Of a stretch of DNA of 64,000 nucleotides, positions 7,179 to 16,337 are shown piece after piece. Made by a program: the position numbers and the translations under genes. Origin of the DNA: Phreatobacter sp. (GTDB taxonomy: Bacteria; Pseudomonadota; Alphaproteobacteria; Rhizobiales; Phreatobacteraceae); NCBI RefSeq assembly GCF_022843985.1, contig NZ_JALHMP010000003.1, positions 62,001 to 126,000 on the forward strand. Reading direction: 5' to 3'. The notes beneath the pieces are model-generated. The model was given only the letters and a program-made list of their open reading frames with translations. It searched no databases and was not told where the DNA came from. Each line of letters begins with the position of its first letter. Positions within the stretch are counted from its first letter, which is position 1.

Positions 7179-9218
7179 GTGAGGCGCGTTGCCGGCATCG
7201 ACGTTGGAGGCACTTTCACCGACCTGCTCCTGACCGAGCAGGACGGGGCAAGCGTGACCGTAAAGCTCGCCAAGGTGCCGACCAGCATCGCCAACCAGGC
7301 GGTGGGAGTGGTCAAGGCCATCGAGGCAGCCGGCGTCAGCCCGGCCGATCTCGACCTCATCATCCACGGCACGACGGCGACCACCAATGCGGTGCTTGAG
7401 CGCAAGGTGGCCAAGGTCGGCCTCATCACCACCGCGGGCTTCCGCGACACCCTCGAACTCGGACGGCGCACCCGGCCGCGCGCCTATGGCATGACCGGCA
7501 CGTTCGAGCCACTGATCGAGCGGCCCTTCCGCCGCGAGGTGGCCGAGCGCATGAACGCGCAAGGAGAGGTGGTCACGCCGCTCGACGAGGCCGCCGTGAA
7601 GCGCGAAGCCGAGGCCCTGGCCGCGGCCGGCTGCGAGGCCATCGTCGTGCATTTCCTGCATTCCTACGCCAATGCCGCCCATGAATTGCGCGCCGGCGAG
7701 ATCGTCCGCAGCGTCTGGCCGAACAGCTACGTGACGCTGGGCCATGAACTCCTCTCCGAATATCGCGAATACGAGCGCGGCACGACGGCGAGCGTCAATG
7801 CCGCGGTGCAGCCGATCCTCGACCGCTATGTACAGCGGCTGCAGGCCGATCTCTCCGCCAAGGGGTTTTCCCGCGACCTCCTGGTGATGAACGGCAATGG
7901 CGGCACTGTGCCGGCAACGCTTGTGGCACGAGAGGCGGCCAAGACGGTGATGTCAGGCCCCGCCTCCGGCGTCATGGCGGCGGCGGCGACGCTGGCCCAG
8001 TCCGGCCTCACCAATGCCATCACCTATGACATGGGCGGCACCTCCACCGACGTGGCGCTCATCCATGGCGGCATCCCCGAGGTGTCGGCGGAGCTGACCA
8101 TCGACTACGGCCTGCCGATCCACCTGCCCATGGTCGACGTCCGCACCGTCGGCGCCGGCGGCGGCTCCATCGCCTCGGTCAACGCGGCGGGGATGCTGCA
8201 GGTCGGGCCGCATTCGGCCGGGTCCGAGCCGGGCCCGATCTGTTATGGGCGGGGTGGAGCCCGTCCGACGATCACTGACGCCAACCTGATCCTCGGCCGG
8301 CTCGACCCCGACCGGCTCACCGCCGTGCAGGGGAAGGTTTCCCGCGACGACATCCGCGCCATCTTCGCGCGCGACCTGGCGCAGCCGCTGGGCATGAGCG
8401 TCGAGGAGGCCGCGGCGGCTGTCATCCGCCTCGGCAATGTCCACATGTCCGGCGCCATCCGCATGGTGTCGCTGTCGCGCGGCTACGACCCCCGCGACTT
8501 CGTGCTTTTCGCCTTCGGCGGCGCGGGGCCGCTCCACGCCGTGGCGCTGGCGCGCGAACTCGGGATCCCCGAGGTTCTCGTGCCGGCGCGTCCGGGCCTG
8601 ACCAATGCTCTGGGCTGCCTCGTCGCGGACCTGCGCCAGGACCGGGTGAACACGGTCAACAAACCGCTCGACCAGACCGACATGGACGAGGTGAAGCGGC
8701 TGATGACGGCGCAGCGCGACAGCGCCCTCGCCGTGGTCGAGGAGGAGAAGGCCGAGATCGAGGAGACCCTGGTCATCCACGGCGCCGACATGCAGTTCCG
8801 CGGCCAGACCCATCTCATCCGCGTGCCGCTCGCCTCGCCCGATGTGACGCGGGCGGAGATCCAGGCGGCCTTCGAGGCGGCCTATTTCCACCGCTTCCAG
8901 GTACGGCTGCCGGAAATCCGGGCCGTTCTGGTCAATCTCGTGACCTCTGTCATCGGTCGGCGTCGCCCCTTCCCGCTCTCCGCCCTGCTCGACGCCTCGG
9001 CGCGGGCGGGAACCGTGGAAGGCGCCATCATCGGCGAGCGGCAGGTCCATGCGGACGGGCGCTGGTGGGATGCCAAGGTCTATTCGCGCGATGCCCTGCC
9101 GGTCGGTGCCTCTGTGATCGGCCCGGCCGTCATCCAGCAGATCGACGCCACCACGGTCATCGAGCCGGGCGCGGTGGCGACCGTCGATGCCATCGGCAAT
9201 CTCCGGGTGAAGGCATGA
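7179..9218 (+). CDS. hyuA: Hydantoinase/oxoprolinase family protein, HyuA-type ATPase subunit
   Basis: 679 residues, usual for HyuA/N-methylhydantoinase A. The actin-like ATPase motifs are clear: VAGIDVGGTFTDLL at residues about 3-17, HGTTATTNAVLER near 65, MSGPASGVMAAA near 260 and YDMGGTSTDVALI near 285. Family members couple ATP hydrolysis to opening of cyclic amides (hydantoins, 5-oxoproline) or act as the ATPase of acetone-carboxylase-like enzymes. The start is GTG 7179 with AAAAGGA upstream. The stop overlaps the hyuB start (ATGA). In this operon I infer ring opening of an oxidised or reduced lactam; the exact substrate is not visible. Confidence 0.9.
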   Translation: MRRVAGIDVGGTFTDLLLTEQDGASVTVKLAKVPTSIANQAVGVVKAIEAAGVSPADLDLIIHGTTATTNAVLERKVAKVGLITTAGFRDTLELGRRTRPRAYGMTGTFEPLIERPFRREVAERMNAQGEVVTPLDEAAVKREAEALAAAGCEAIVVHFLHSYANAAHELRAGEIVRSVWPNSYVTLGHELLSEYREYERGTTASVNAAVQPILDRYVQRLQADLSAKGFSRDLLVMNGNGGTVPATLVAREAAKTVMSGPASGVMAAAATLAQSGLTNAITYDMGGTSTDVALIHGGIPEVSAELTIDYGLPIHLPMVDVRTVGAGGGSIASVNAAGMLQVGPHSAGSEPGPICYGRGGARPTITDANLILGRLDPDRLTAVQGKVSRDDIRAIFARDLAQPLGMSVEEAAAAVIRLGNVHMSGAIRMVSLSRGYDPRDFVLFAFGGAGPLHAVALARELGIPEVLVPARPGLTNALGCLVADLRQDRVNTVNKPLDQTDMDEVKRLMTAQRDSALAVVEEEKAEIEETLVIHGADMQFRGQTHLIRVPLASPDVTRAEIQAAFEAAYFHRFQVRLPEIRAVLVNLVTSVIGRRRPFPLSALLDASARAGTVEGAIIGERQVHADGRWWDAKVYSRDALPVGASVIGPAVIQQIDATTVIEPGAVATVDAIGNLRVKA

Positions 9219-10921
9219 CCCTCCACACATCTCCCACTCCCATCGACGCCCTGACCCTCGCCGTCATCCAGGCGGGCCTGCAGCAGGTCTGCAACGAGAT
9301 GGACATCGCCTTCTCGCGCTCGGCTTTCTCGCCCGTCATCGCCGAGGCGGACGACCGCGCCGACGGAATCTATGACCGCGACACCGGTGCGCTGATCAGC
9401 CAGGGGGAGTTCGGCCTGCCGGTCTTCGTCGGCACGATGCAGCATTCGACCGGCCACATCATCCGCCTCATCGCCGAGGGCAAGGTGGGCCGCCCGGAGC
9501 CGGGCGACATCTACATCGTCAACGACCCCTATCTCGGCGGCACACACCTCATGGACGTGCGCTTCGCCAAGCCGGTCTTCGTCGATGGCGCGCTGTTCTG
9601 CTGGCTGCAGAATACCGGCCACTGGCCCGATATCGGCGGCATGGTGCCCGGCGGCTTCTCGGCCCATGCCACGGAGGTCGAGCAGGAGGGCCTGCGGCTG
9701 CCGCCGGTGAAGCTGTTCAAGCGCGGCGCGATGGACCCCGAGATCTTCGCCATCATCTCCTCCAACATCCGCATCGCCGACCAGCGCATCGGGGACATCA
9801 AGGCCCAGGCGGCGGCGCTGCTGGTGGGCGAAAACAGGCTGATGGATCTCGTCGCGAGATATGGCACGGCGACGCTGGACGAGGCGATCCGCCAGATCCG
9901 CGCCCGATCGGCCGAGCGCATGCGGGCGGAGATCCGCGCCATTCCCGACGGCGTCTACGAGGCCGAGAGCTTCGTCGATTCCGACGGCGTCGTGAACGAG
10001 CCGCTGCGCATCGCCCTGACCCTGACCAAGGCCGGCGAGACGATGACCTTCGACTTCTCGCGCTCCTCGCCGCCCTGCCAGGGGCCGATGAACTCGGTCT
10101 TCGCCACCACCTGCTCGTCGGTCTATCTGGGCGTGAAGCACATCTTCCCGGACGTGCCGATCAATTCGGGGGCCTTCGAGCCGCTGACGATCCTCAAGCC
10201 CGAGGGCACCTTCCTCGACGCGCAATATCCGCGCCCCGTCTCGGGCTGCGCGGCGGAGGTCTCGCAACGCATCGCCGAGGCGGTGTTCCTCGCCCTCGTC
10301 CAGGCCATTCCCGACAAGGTGACGGCGGCCCCCGCCGGCACCTCCGGCAACTTTGCCCTCGGCGGCTTCGACCCGGCGAGACAAGCCGGCTATGTGATGT
10401 ACCAGATCACCGGTGGCGGCTATGGCGGCAATGCCGGCCATGACGGCCTGACCAATGGCTGCTCGACCATCGGCATTTCCAAGACGGCGCCGGTGGAGGT
10501 GATGGAGCAGTACTATCCCGTGCTGTTCCGCCGCTTCGCCCTGCGCGAGGGCTCGGGCGGTGCCGGCAAGGCCCGCGGCGGCTTCGGCGTGCATTACGAG
10601 GTGGAGCTGCTGCGCGGCGAGGCGCGCGCCTCCTTCGTCATGGATCACGGCCGCTTCGGCCCGCCCGGCGTGCTGGGCGGCCAGGACGGCGCGCCGAATG
10701 TCGTGAAGATCCACCGCGGGACCGAGACGACCATCCCCGAACACCTGTCCAAGGACCAGGGGCTGGCCATCCGCGCCGGGGACCGGGTCGAGGTGATGAC
10801 GCCCGGCGGCGGCGGCTATGGCGATCCGCGCCAGCGCGACCCCGCCGCGATCGCCCGCGACGTCGCCCGCGGCTACTACACCGCGGCCGAGGCCGAGGCT
10901 CTGTGGGGATGGAGGGGTTGA
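9215..10921 (+). CDS. hyuB: Hydantoinase B/oxoprolinase family protein, HyuB-type subunit
   Basis: 568 residues. It begins MTLHTSPTPIDALTLAVIQ, the usual opening of HyuB. Family blocks include DRADGIYDRDTG, YIVNDPYLGGTHLMDV, the region around FDFSRSSPPCQGPMNS and the C-terminal TPGGGGYGDP. It is the catalytic partner of the preceding HyuA. ATG 9215 overlaps the hyuA stop. The stop in turn overlaps the ATG of the FAD subunit gene (TTGATG), so the three genes are translationally linked. Cytosolic; no signal peptide. Confidence 0.92.
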   Translation: MTLHTSPTPIDALTLAVIQAGLQQVCNEMDIAFSRSAFSPVIAEADDRADGIYDRDTGALISQGEFGLPVFVGTMQHSTGHIIRLIAEGKVGRPEPGDIYIVNDPYLGGTHLMDVRFAKPVFVDGALFCWLQNTGHWPDIGGMVPGGFSAHATEVEQEGLRLPPVKLFKRGAMDPEIFAIISSNIRIADQRIGDIKAQAAALLVGENRLMDLVARYGTATLDEAIRQIRARSAERMRAEIRAIPDGVYEAESFVDSDGVVNEPLRIALTLTKAGETMTFDFSRSSPPCQGPMNSVFATTCSSVYLGVKHIFPDVPINSGAFEPLTILKPEGTFLDAQYPRPVSGCAAEVSQRIAEAVFLALVQAIPDKVTAAPAGTSGNFALGGFDPARQAGYVMYQITGGGYGGNAGHDGLTNGCSTIGISKTAPVEVMEQYYPVLFRRFALREGSGGAGKARGGFGVHYEVELLRGEARASFVMDHGRFGPPGVLGGQDGAPNVVKIHRGTETTIPEHLSKDQGLAIRAGDRVEVMTPGGGGYGDPRQRDPAAIARDVARGYYTAAEAEALWGWRG

Positions 10922-11784
10922 TGCAGTATTTCCGCCCGACCAGCCTGGCCGATGCCCTCGCCATCAAGGCCGATCACGACGTGACCATCCTCGCAGGGGG
11001 CACCGACGTCTATCCGGTGCGCACCGCCCGCCGGGCCTGGGGCGACCCCGCCCACAGACCTGTGCTCGACATCACCGCCATACCCGGCCTCAGGGGCATC
11101 ACCGAGGAGCCGGGCGGCTGGCGCTTTGGGGCGCTGACGACATGGAGCGATCTCGCTGCGGCCGGGCTGCCGCCCCTCTTCGACGGCTACCGCCGCGCGG
11201 CGCGGGAGGTCGGCGGCCTGCAAGTGCAGAATCTCGGAACGCTCGCGGGTAATCTCGTCACGGCATCGCCGGCCGGCGACGGCATCCCCAATCTCATGGC
11301 GCTCGACGCCGTGGTGGAAGTCGCCGGAAAGGGCGGCACGCGCACCCTTCCGGTCCAGGCCTTCTCCACCGGCTATCGCAGCACGGCGCTGGCGGCGGAC
11401 GAGATCGTCACCGCCCTGATCGTACCGAAGCTGCATGGTGCCCGCTCGACGTTCCTGAAGCTCGGCGCCCGCAAATATCTTGTCATCTCCATCGCCATGG
11501 TCGCGGCAATCGTCGTCACCAACGAGGCCGGCACCATCACCGCCGTGCGGATCGCCGTCGGCGCCTGTTCGGCCGTCGCCCAGCGGCTCACCGCCCTCGA
11601 AGCCGCCCTCCTCGGCCAGCCCCTCGGGCAGGCCGCTGGACTGGTCACGGCGGGCCATCTCGCCGACCTCGCCCCCATTGACGACGTACGCGCCTCCGCC
11701 GCCTACCGTCTCGCCGCGGCGGAGTCGCTGGTGCGCGACGCGCTCACCGATCTTGCCGCCACCGCCGCCCGGAGGGCTGCCTGA
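10921..11784 (+). CDS. FAD-binding subunit of a molybdopterin hydroxylase (CoxM/XdhB-like)
   Basis: 287 residues, normal for the FAD subunit of xanthine-dehydrogenase/CO-dehydrogenase family enzymes. Residues about 25-35 (ILAGGTDVYP) and about 100-125 (NLGTLAGNLVTASPAGDGIP) are the two FAD-binding loops of the PCMH-type fold. I chose ATG 10921, which overlaps the hyuB stop, over upstream in-frame starts. The stop overlaps the ATG of the fused Fe-S/Mo subunit (TGATG). It should pass electrons from the Fe-S clusters to an acceptor. Confidence 0.92.
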   Translation: MQYFRPTSLADALAIKADHDVTILAGGTDVYPVRTARRAWGDPAHRPVLDITAIPGLRGITEEPGGWRFGALTTWSDLAAAGLPPLFDGYRRAAREVGGLQVQNLGTLAGNLVTASPAGDGIPNLMALDAVVEVAGKGGTRTLPVQAFSTGYRSTALAADEIVTALIVPKLHGARSTFLKLGARKYLVISIAMVAAIVVTNEAGTITAVRIAVGACSAVAQRLTALEAALLGQPLGQAAGLVTAGHLADLAPIDDVRASAAYRLAAAESLVRDALTDLAATAARRAA

Positions 11785-14594
11785 TGCTCGACCGTCCCGT
11801 CCTTCCGACCGTCACGCTCACCGTCAACGGCACCGACCGGATGGTGGCGGCCGACCCCTTCGCCAGCCTCGCCGATACGCTGCGCGAAGGGCTCGGCCTC
11901 ACCGGCACCAAGATCGGCTGCGATGCGGGTGACTGTGGCGCCTGCACGGTGCTGATGGACGGCGCGCAGGTCTGCGCCTGCCTCGTCGCCACGGCGCAGG
12001 CCGAGGGCCGGGCGATCACCACGATCGAGGCCGAGGACCCGCTCGTCGACAGGCTGCGCGCCGCCTTTCTCGCGGCCGGCGCCGCCCAGTGTGGCATCTG
12101 CACGCCGGGCATGATCATGGCGGCGGCCGACTTGCTGGCGCACAAAGCGGCGCCGACCCGTCGCGAGATCGAGGACGGCATCGGCGGCGTGCTCTGCCGC
12201 TGCACCGGCTATATCAAGATCGTCGAGGCCATCGAGGCGGTGGCGCGCGGCGCCAATGCCTTCGCCCCCGTGGCCGAGGCGGGGGCCGCCGTCGGCGCCC
12301 GCATCGCCCGTGCCGACGGGCTCCCCAAGGTCCAGGGCACCGACCGCTTCGGCGCCGACTTCGCTCCCGAAGGTGCGCTGTGGATGCGCGCGGTGCGCTC
12401 GCCCCATGCCCGCGCCCGCTTCACCCTCGGCGATCTTTCGGCGGTGAAGGCGGCCCATCCGGGGCTGGAAGCGATCCTGACAGCCGCAGATATTCCCGGC
12501 GCCAATTCCTTCGGCATCTTCCCGACCATCAAGGACCAGCCGGTGCTGGCGCCGGGCCTCGTGCGCTACCGCGGCGAGGCCATCCTCGCCCTCGTCGGCA
12601 CGCGCGAGGCCGTGGAGGGACTCGCCGACGCCGCGCTGCCGATCACCTGGGAGGTGGAGCCGGCGCTGATCGGCGTCGATGCGGCCCTCGCTGAGGGCGT
12701 GACGCCGCTCCATGCCAATATACCCGACAATGTCCTGACCCGCGGCTATCTAGAGACCGGCGACATCGCCGAGGGGCACCGGCTGGGCACTGCCACCGCC
12801 GAAGGCCGCTTCCGCACCGGCTTCGTCGAACATGCCTACATCGAGCCGGAAGCCGGTTATGCGGTCAGGACAAAAGCGATTTCAAGCGAAGCGGGAACCG
12901 GTTCGCGTGAAGAAATCGCGTGGGATGACTCCTCCGACCGGATCGAAGTCACCGCCTGCACCCAGGCCGCGGTCATGGACCAGGAGGAGGTCGCCCGCGT
13001 CGTCGGCGTCTCCATGGCGCAGGTCCGCATCATCCCGACCGCCTGTGGCGGTGGTTTCGGCGGCAAGCTCGACGTCTCCATCCAGCCGCTCATCGCGGTG
13101 GCCGCCTGGCTGACGAGGAAGCCCGTCCGCATCGTCTATTCGCGCACCGAGAGCATGGCCTCGACCACCAAGCGCCATCCCTCGCAGATCCAGGCGCGGA
13201 TGTCGGCCGATGCGGCGGGCCGCTTCACCGCCTATGAGATGACCGGCGACTTCAACACCGGCGCCTATGCCTCCTGGGGGCCGACGGTGGCGAACCGCGT
13301 GCCGGTCCACGCCACCGGCCCCTACAAGGTGCCGCATGTGAGGAACGCCACCCGCGCCGTCCATACCAACGAGGTCCCGGCCGGCGCCTTCCGCGGCTTC
13401 GGCGTGCCGCAGGCGGCCCTGGCCGGCGAGACGCTGATCGACGATCTCGCCGAGAGGCTCGGCATCGACCGCTGGGCCATCCGCCGGATCAATGCCATCG
13501 ACCACGGCGACCGGACCCCGACGGGGCAGATCCTCTACGCCTCGGCCGGCCTGCCGCAATGCCTCGATTCGGTGAAAGCGGACTACGACCGGCTCATGGC
13601 CGGGGCCGCTGCCCACAACGCCATGGGCGGGCGCACCGCCCGCGGCGTCGGTGTCGCCTGCATGTGGTATGGCTGCGGCAACACCTCCATGTCCAATCCG
13701 TCGAAGATGCGGATCACGCTCGCCCGCGACGGCCGGCTGACCTTCCTCAACGGCGCCGTCGACATCGGCCAGGGGTCCTCGACCGTGCTCCTGCAGATCG
13801 CCGCGGATGCGCTGGGGCTGCCGACGGCCGCCTTCGATTTCATCGTCGGGGATACCGACCGGACTCCCGATGCCGGGAAGACCTCGGCGTCGCGCCAGAC
13901 CTTCGTCTCGGGCAATGCGGCGAAGCTCGCCGGCAGGGATCTCCGGGCGAAGATCCTGGCGCTGGCCAATGCCGGTCCCTCGGCCCGGCTCGCCCTCGAC
14001 GGTCATAGGCTGACGGTGGAGGACGGCGAGGCGAGCCGGGTCATCGACCTGTCGGTCCTGGCATCGGAGGCGGACATCGTCCTCGCCGGCGAGGGCGAAT
14101 ATGATCCGCCGACCACGGCGCTGGACGCCAAGGGCCAGGGCATTCCCTACGCCACCTACGGCTTCGCCGCGCAGGTGGCCGAGGTGGAAGTCGATCGCCT
14201 GCTCGGCACGGTGAAGGTGACGCGGATCCTCGCTGCCCACGATGTCGGGCGGGCCATCAACCCGACCCTGACCGAGGGGCAGATCCACGGTGGCATCGCG
14301 CAGGGGCTGGGTCTGGCGCTGATGGAGGAATATCTCCCCGGCCGCACCGAGAACCTGCACGACTATCTGATCCCGACGGCCGGCGACATGCCGGAAATCA
14401 CCATCCATCTGATCGAGGATACCGAGCCGGAGGGTCCGTTCGGGGCCAAGGGCGTCGGCGAGCCGGCGCTGGTGGCCACCGCCCCGGCCATCCTCGGGGC
14501 GATCCGCCACGCCGTCGGCGTGCGCATGACCGAGGTGCCGGTCCTGCCGCACCGGCTGTGGGCCGCGATGCAGGGACGGGAGGCGGCGGAATGA
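11784..14594 (+). CDS. Molybdopterin-dependent hydroxylase, fused [2Fe-2S] and Mo subunits (CoxS-CoxL fusion)
   Basis: 936 residues. Residues 1-80 are a plant-type ferredoxin domain with C46, C51, C54 and C66. Residues about 80-165 are the second [2Fe-2S] domain (QCGICTPG, LCRCTGY). From about 175 the chain is the large molybdopterin subunit, with GGGFGGKLDVSIQP, the AFRGFGVPQ loop, DIGQGSST and the C-terminal GAKGVGEP glutamate that is catalytic in this superfamily. The reaction would be hydroxylation of an electron-poor ring carbon using water. Fusion of small and large subunits is less common than separate genes. Residues about 363-384 are a foreign-looking segment encoded by a palindromic repeat (see 12876-12919). 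Confidence 0.9.
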   Translation: MLDRPVLPTVTLTVNGTDRMVAADPFASLADTLREGLGLTGTKIGCDAGDCGACTVLMDGAQVCACLVATAQAEGRAITTIEAEDPLVDRLRAAFLAAGAAQCGICTPGMIMAAADLLAHKAAPTRREIEDGIGGVLCRCTGYIKIVEAIEAVARGANAFAPVAEAGAAVGARIARADGLPKVQGTDRFGADFAPEGALWMRAVRSPHARARFTLGDLSAVKAAHPGLEAILTAADIPGANSFGIFPTIKDQPVLAPGLVRYRGEAILALVGTREAVEGLADAALPITWEVEPALIGVDAALAEGVTPLHANIPDNVLTRGYLETGDIAEGHRLGTATAEGRFRTGFVEHAYIEPEAGYAVRTKAISSEAGTGSREEIAWDDSSDRIEVTACTQAAVMDQEEVARVVGVSMAQVRIIPTACGGGFGGKLDVSIQPLIAVAAWLTRKPVRIVYSRTESMASTTKRHPSQIQARMSADAAGRFTAYEMTGDFNTGAYASWGPTVANRVPVHATGPYKVPHVRNATRAVHTNEVPAGAFRGFGVPQAALAGETLIDDLAERLGIDRWAIRRINAIDHGDRTPTGQILYASAGLPQCLDSVKADYDRLMAGAAAHNAMGGRTARGVGVACMWYGCGNTSMSNPSKMRITLARDGRLTFLNGAVDIGQGSSTVLLQIAADALGLPTAAFDFIVGDTDRTPDAGKTSASRQTFVSGNAAKLAGRDLRAKILALANAGPSARLALDGHRLTVEDGEASRVIDLSVLASEADIVLAGEGEYDPPTTALDAKGQGIPYATYGFAAQVAEVEVDRLLGTVKVTRILAAHDVGRAINPTLTEGQIHGGIAQGLGLALMEEYLPGRTENLHDYLIPTAGDMPEITIHLIEDTEPEGPFGAKGVGEPALVATAPAILGAIRHAVGVRMTEVPVLPHRLWAAMQGREAAE
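12876..12919. repeat. 44-bp palindromic repeat inside the molybdopterin hydroxylase gene (copy 1 of 2)
   Basis: The ends GCGATTTC and GAAATCGC are inverted, and an inner GCGAA/TTCGC pair flanks a GC-rich centre containing ACCGGT. The core 12885-12910 matches 24 of 26 bases of 56441-56466 in the cupin gene. It is read in frame as AISSEAGTGSREEIA between EPEAGYAV and DRIEVTACTQ, which in related enzymes are close together. Similar short palindromes are common between genes in Hyphomicrobiales, from general knowledge. Confidence 0.8.
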
Positions 14595-14624
14595 GGACGT
14601 CTTTCTCGGCGCTCTTGATCCATG

Positions 14625-14770
14625 CCCCATCCGCACCCTCACCGCTGCGCGGGGAGGGAGACTATGACGCCCTGGACTGGTCTCGAGCGTCGGGCCAGGC
14701 GCGACCGTTTCCAATAGGCCGCGACGCCGTGGTCCCCCTCCCCGCGCGAGCGGGGAGGGTACGGGTGGGG
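14625..14770. repeat. Family-A palindromic intergenic repeat
   Basis: This fills most of the 234-bp gap between the hydroxylase gene and the Fe-S reductase gene. The left end (CCCATCCGCACCCTC) and right end (GAGGGTACGGGTGGG) are inverted, and each end also has its own short hairpin (GCTGCGC/GCGGGGAGG; CCCCGCGCGAGCGGGG). It resembles the copies at 32713-32870 and 40858-41011. The rest of the gap shows only AGGAGG at 14819-14824, a strong ribosome site for the next gene. Confidence 0.75.
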
Positions 14771-14828
14771 CAGTCCTTGCAGCCTCCCGCACAAGCTCGC
14801 GCCCGATACCCCATCCCAGGAGGTCGTC

Positions 14829-16337
14829 ATGACCGCCACTGACCACCTGTCGCTCGAAGCGCGCTCGAGGAAGTTCGGCGCCGACGAGGGCGGCGGCATC
14901 CTGCGTTGCGACGCCTGTCCGGTCCTGTGCCGCATCCGCCCAGGGCGTGCGGGCGCCTGTTCGCGCTATGCCAACGAGAACGGCCAGCTGGTGCGCACCG
15001 ACCCGGTCGTGCTGCTGGCGAAGACTGTCGAGGACGGTGGCAAGATGGTCCCCTTCGGCACGAATGACTGGGATGGCCAGGCGCTGGATCCCCAGCGCAC
15101 CTTCGTCACCGCCATCGGCGCCGGCACCACCTATCCCGACTACAAGCCGGCCCCCTTCATCGTCTCGGCGATTCATGAGGGCGTCGACACGGTCACCGTC
15201 GTGACCGAGGGCATCTTCAGCTATTGCGGCGTCAAGGTGAAGATCGACACCGACCGCCATCTCGGCCCCGAGGCGGCGCCGATCCGCGTCGGCGGCGAGC
15301 AGGTCGGCCATGTCACGACGGCCGAATATGGCAGCCAGATGCTCTCCATCGGCGGGGTGCGCCATCTCACCGGCGGCTCGAAGAAGGAGGGCAACGTCAC
15401 CTGCGACACGATGCTCAAGCTCTGCGCCGGAGAGGCCGTCACCATGGTGATCGACGGCGGCCATGAGGTGGTGGTCGCGGCGAACCAGGCCCCCATCGTC
15501 GACGGCAAGCCCGAGCAGCGCATGCGGGTGGGCTGCGGCTCGGCGACCGTCGGCATCTTCGCCAAGCAGTGGCTCGGCCATGTCGACGAGGTCATCGTCG
15601 TCGACGATCACATCACCGGCGTGCTGACCGAGCATCAGGCCGGCAAGGTGCTGGACATGCGCCAGGCCGGCATCCGCGTGCGCGGGCGCAAGTCGACGCC
15701 CGGCCGCTATTTCCAGGTCGCCAATCCCGGCATCGGCTGGGGCGGCACGGATATCGAGGACCCGCTGTCGATCATCCAGAAGATCGATCCGGAGACGGCC
15801 TGGCCGGGCCTGCGCCTGCTGATGACCTCCACCACCGGCGAGCATTTCCTCTATTGCGTGCTGGACGAGAACCTTGTGCCGGTGCCCGCCCCGATCCCGG
15901 AGGCGGTGATGAAAGTGGTCGATCGCATCGGCGAGAATTGCGAGCCCTCGCTCTGCACGGTCCTGTTCATGGCCGGCGCCGGCGGAAGCCTCAGGGCCGG
16001 CGTCACCGAAAATCCGGTTCTGCTCACCCGGTCCGTCGCCTCCGGCGAGACGAAGGTCACCATGGGCGGCGCGCCGGTCTATCTGTGGCCGGGCGGCGGC
16101 ATCACCGTCATGGCCGATGTGACAAAACTGCCGAAGAACGCCTTCGGCTACGTGCCCACCCCTGCCATCGTCGCGCCGATCGAGTTCACCCTGCCGCGGG
16201 CGCTCTACGAGCGGCTCGGCGGGCATATGGACGATGTCGTCTCCATCGATGACATCCTGCGCGACGTCGCACCGCAGGCACGGATCGACGGCTGGATCGA
16301 CGGCAATCCCTGGCCCTTCCCGGAGAAGCGCCCATGA
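14829..16337 (+). CDS. 6-hydroxynicotinate reductase-like Fe-S protein
   Basis: 502 residues. A cysteine cluster near the N-terminus (C27, C30, C34, C44 in CDACPVLCRIRPGRAG) can hold an Fe-S centre; other blocks include FIVSAIHEGVDTVTV, TEGIFSYCGVKVK and GGAPVYLWPGGG. It resembles the 6-hydroxynicotinate reductase family, named from the nicotinate-fermenting Eubacterium barkeri enzyme, which reduces the pyridine ring to a tetrahydro-oxo product with ferredoxin. Homologues are annotated so in aerobic alphaproteobacteria. AGGAGG lies 4 nt before the ATG. The stop overlaps the marR start (ATGA). Following a Mo hydroxylase, ring reduction is the natural role, but the substrate is unproven. Confidence 0.72.
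   Translation: MTATDHLSLEARSRKFGADEGGGILRCDACPVLCRIRPGRAGACSRYANENGQLVRTDPVVLLAKTVEDGGKMVPFGTNDWDGQALDPQRTFVTAIGAGTTYPDYKPAPFIVSAIHEGVDTVTVVTEGIFSYCGVKVKIDTDRHLGPEAAPIRVGGEQVGHVTTAEYGSQMLSIGGVRHLTGGSKKEGNVTCDTMLKLCAGEAVTMVIDGGHEVVVAANQAPIVDGKPEQRMRVGCGSATVGIFAKQWLGHVDEVIVVDDHITGVLTEHQAGKVLDMRQAGIRVRGRKSTPGRYFQVANPGIGWGGTDIEDPLSIIQKIDPETAWPGLRLLMTSTTGEHFLYCVLDENLVPVPAPIPEAVMKVVDRIGENCEPSLCTVLFMAGAGGSLRAGVTENPVLLTRSVASGETKVTMGGAPVYLWPGGGITVMADVTKLPKNAFGYVPTPAIVAPIEFTLPRALYERLGGHMDDVVSIDDILRDVAPQARIDGWIDGNPWPFPEKRP

Noticed and set aside
12882-16226. An 1114-codon minus-strand frame opposite the hydroxylase and reductase genes
   Set aside because: Shadow of high-GC coding; no family features, and it runs through a palindromic repeat.
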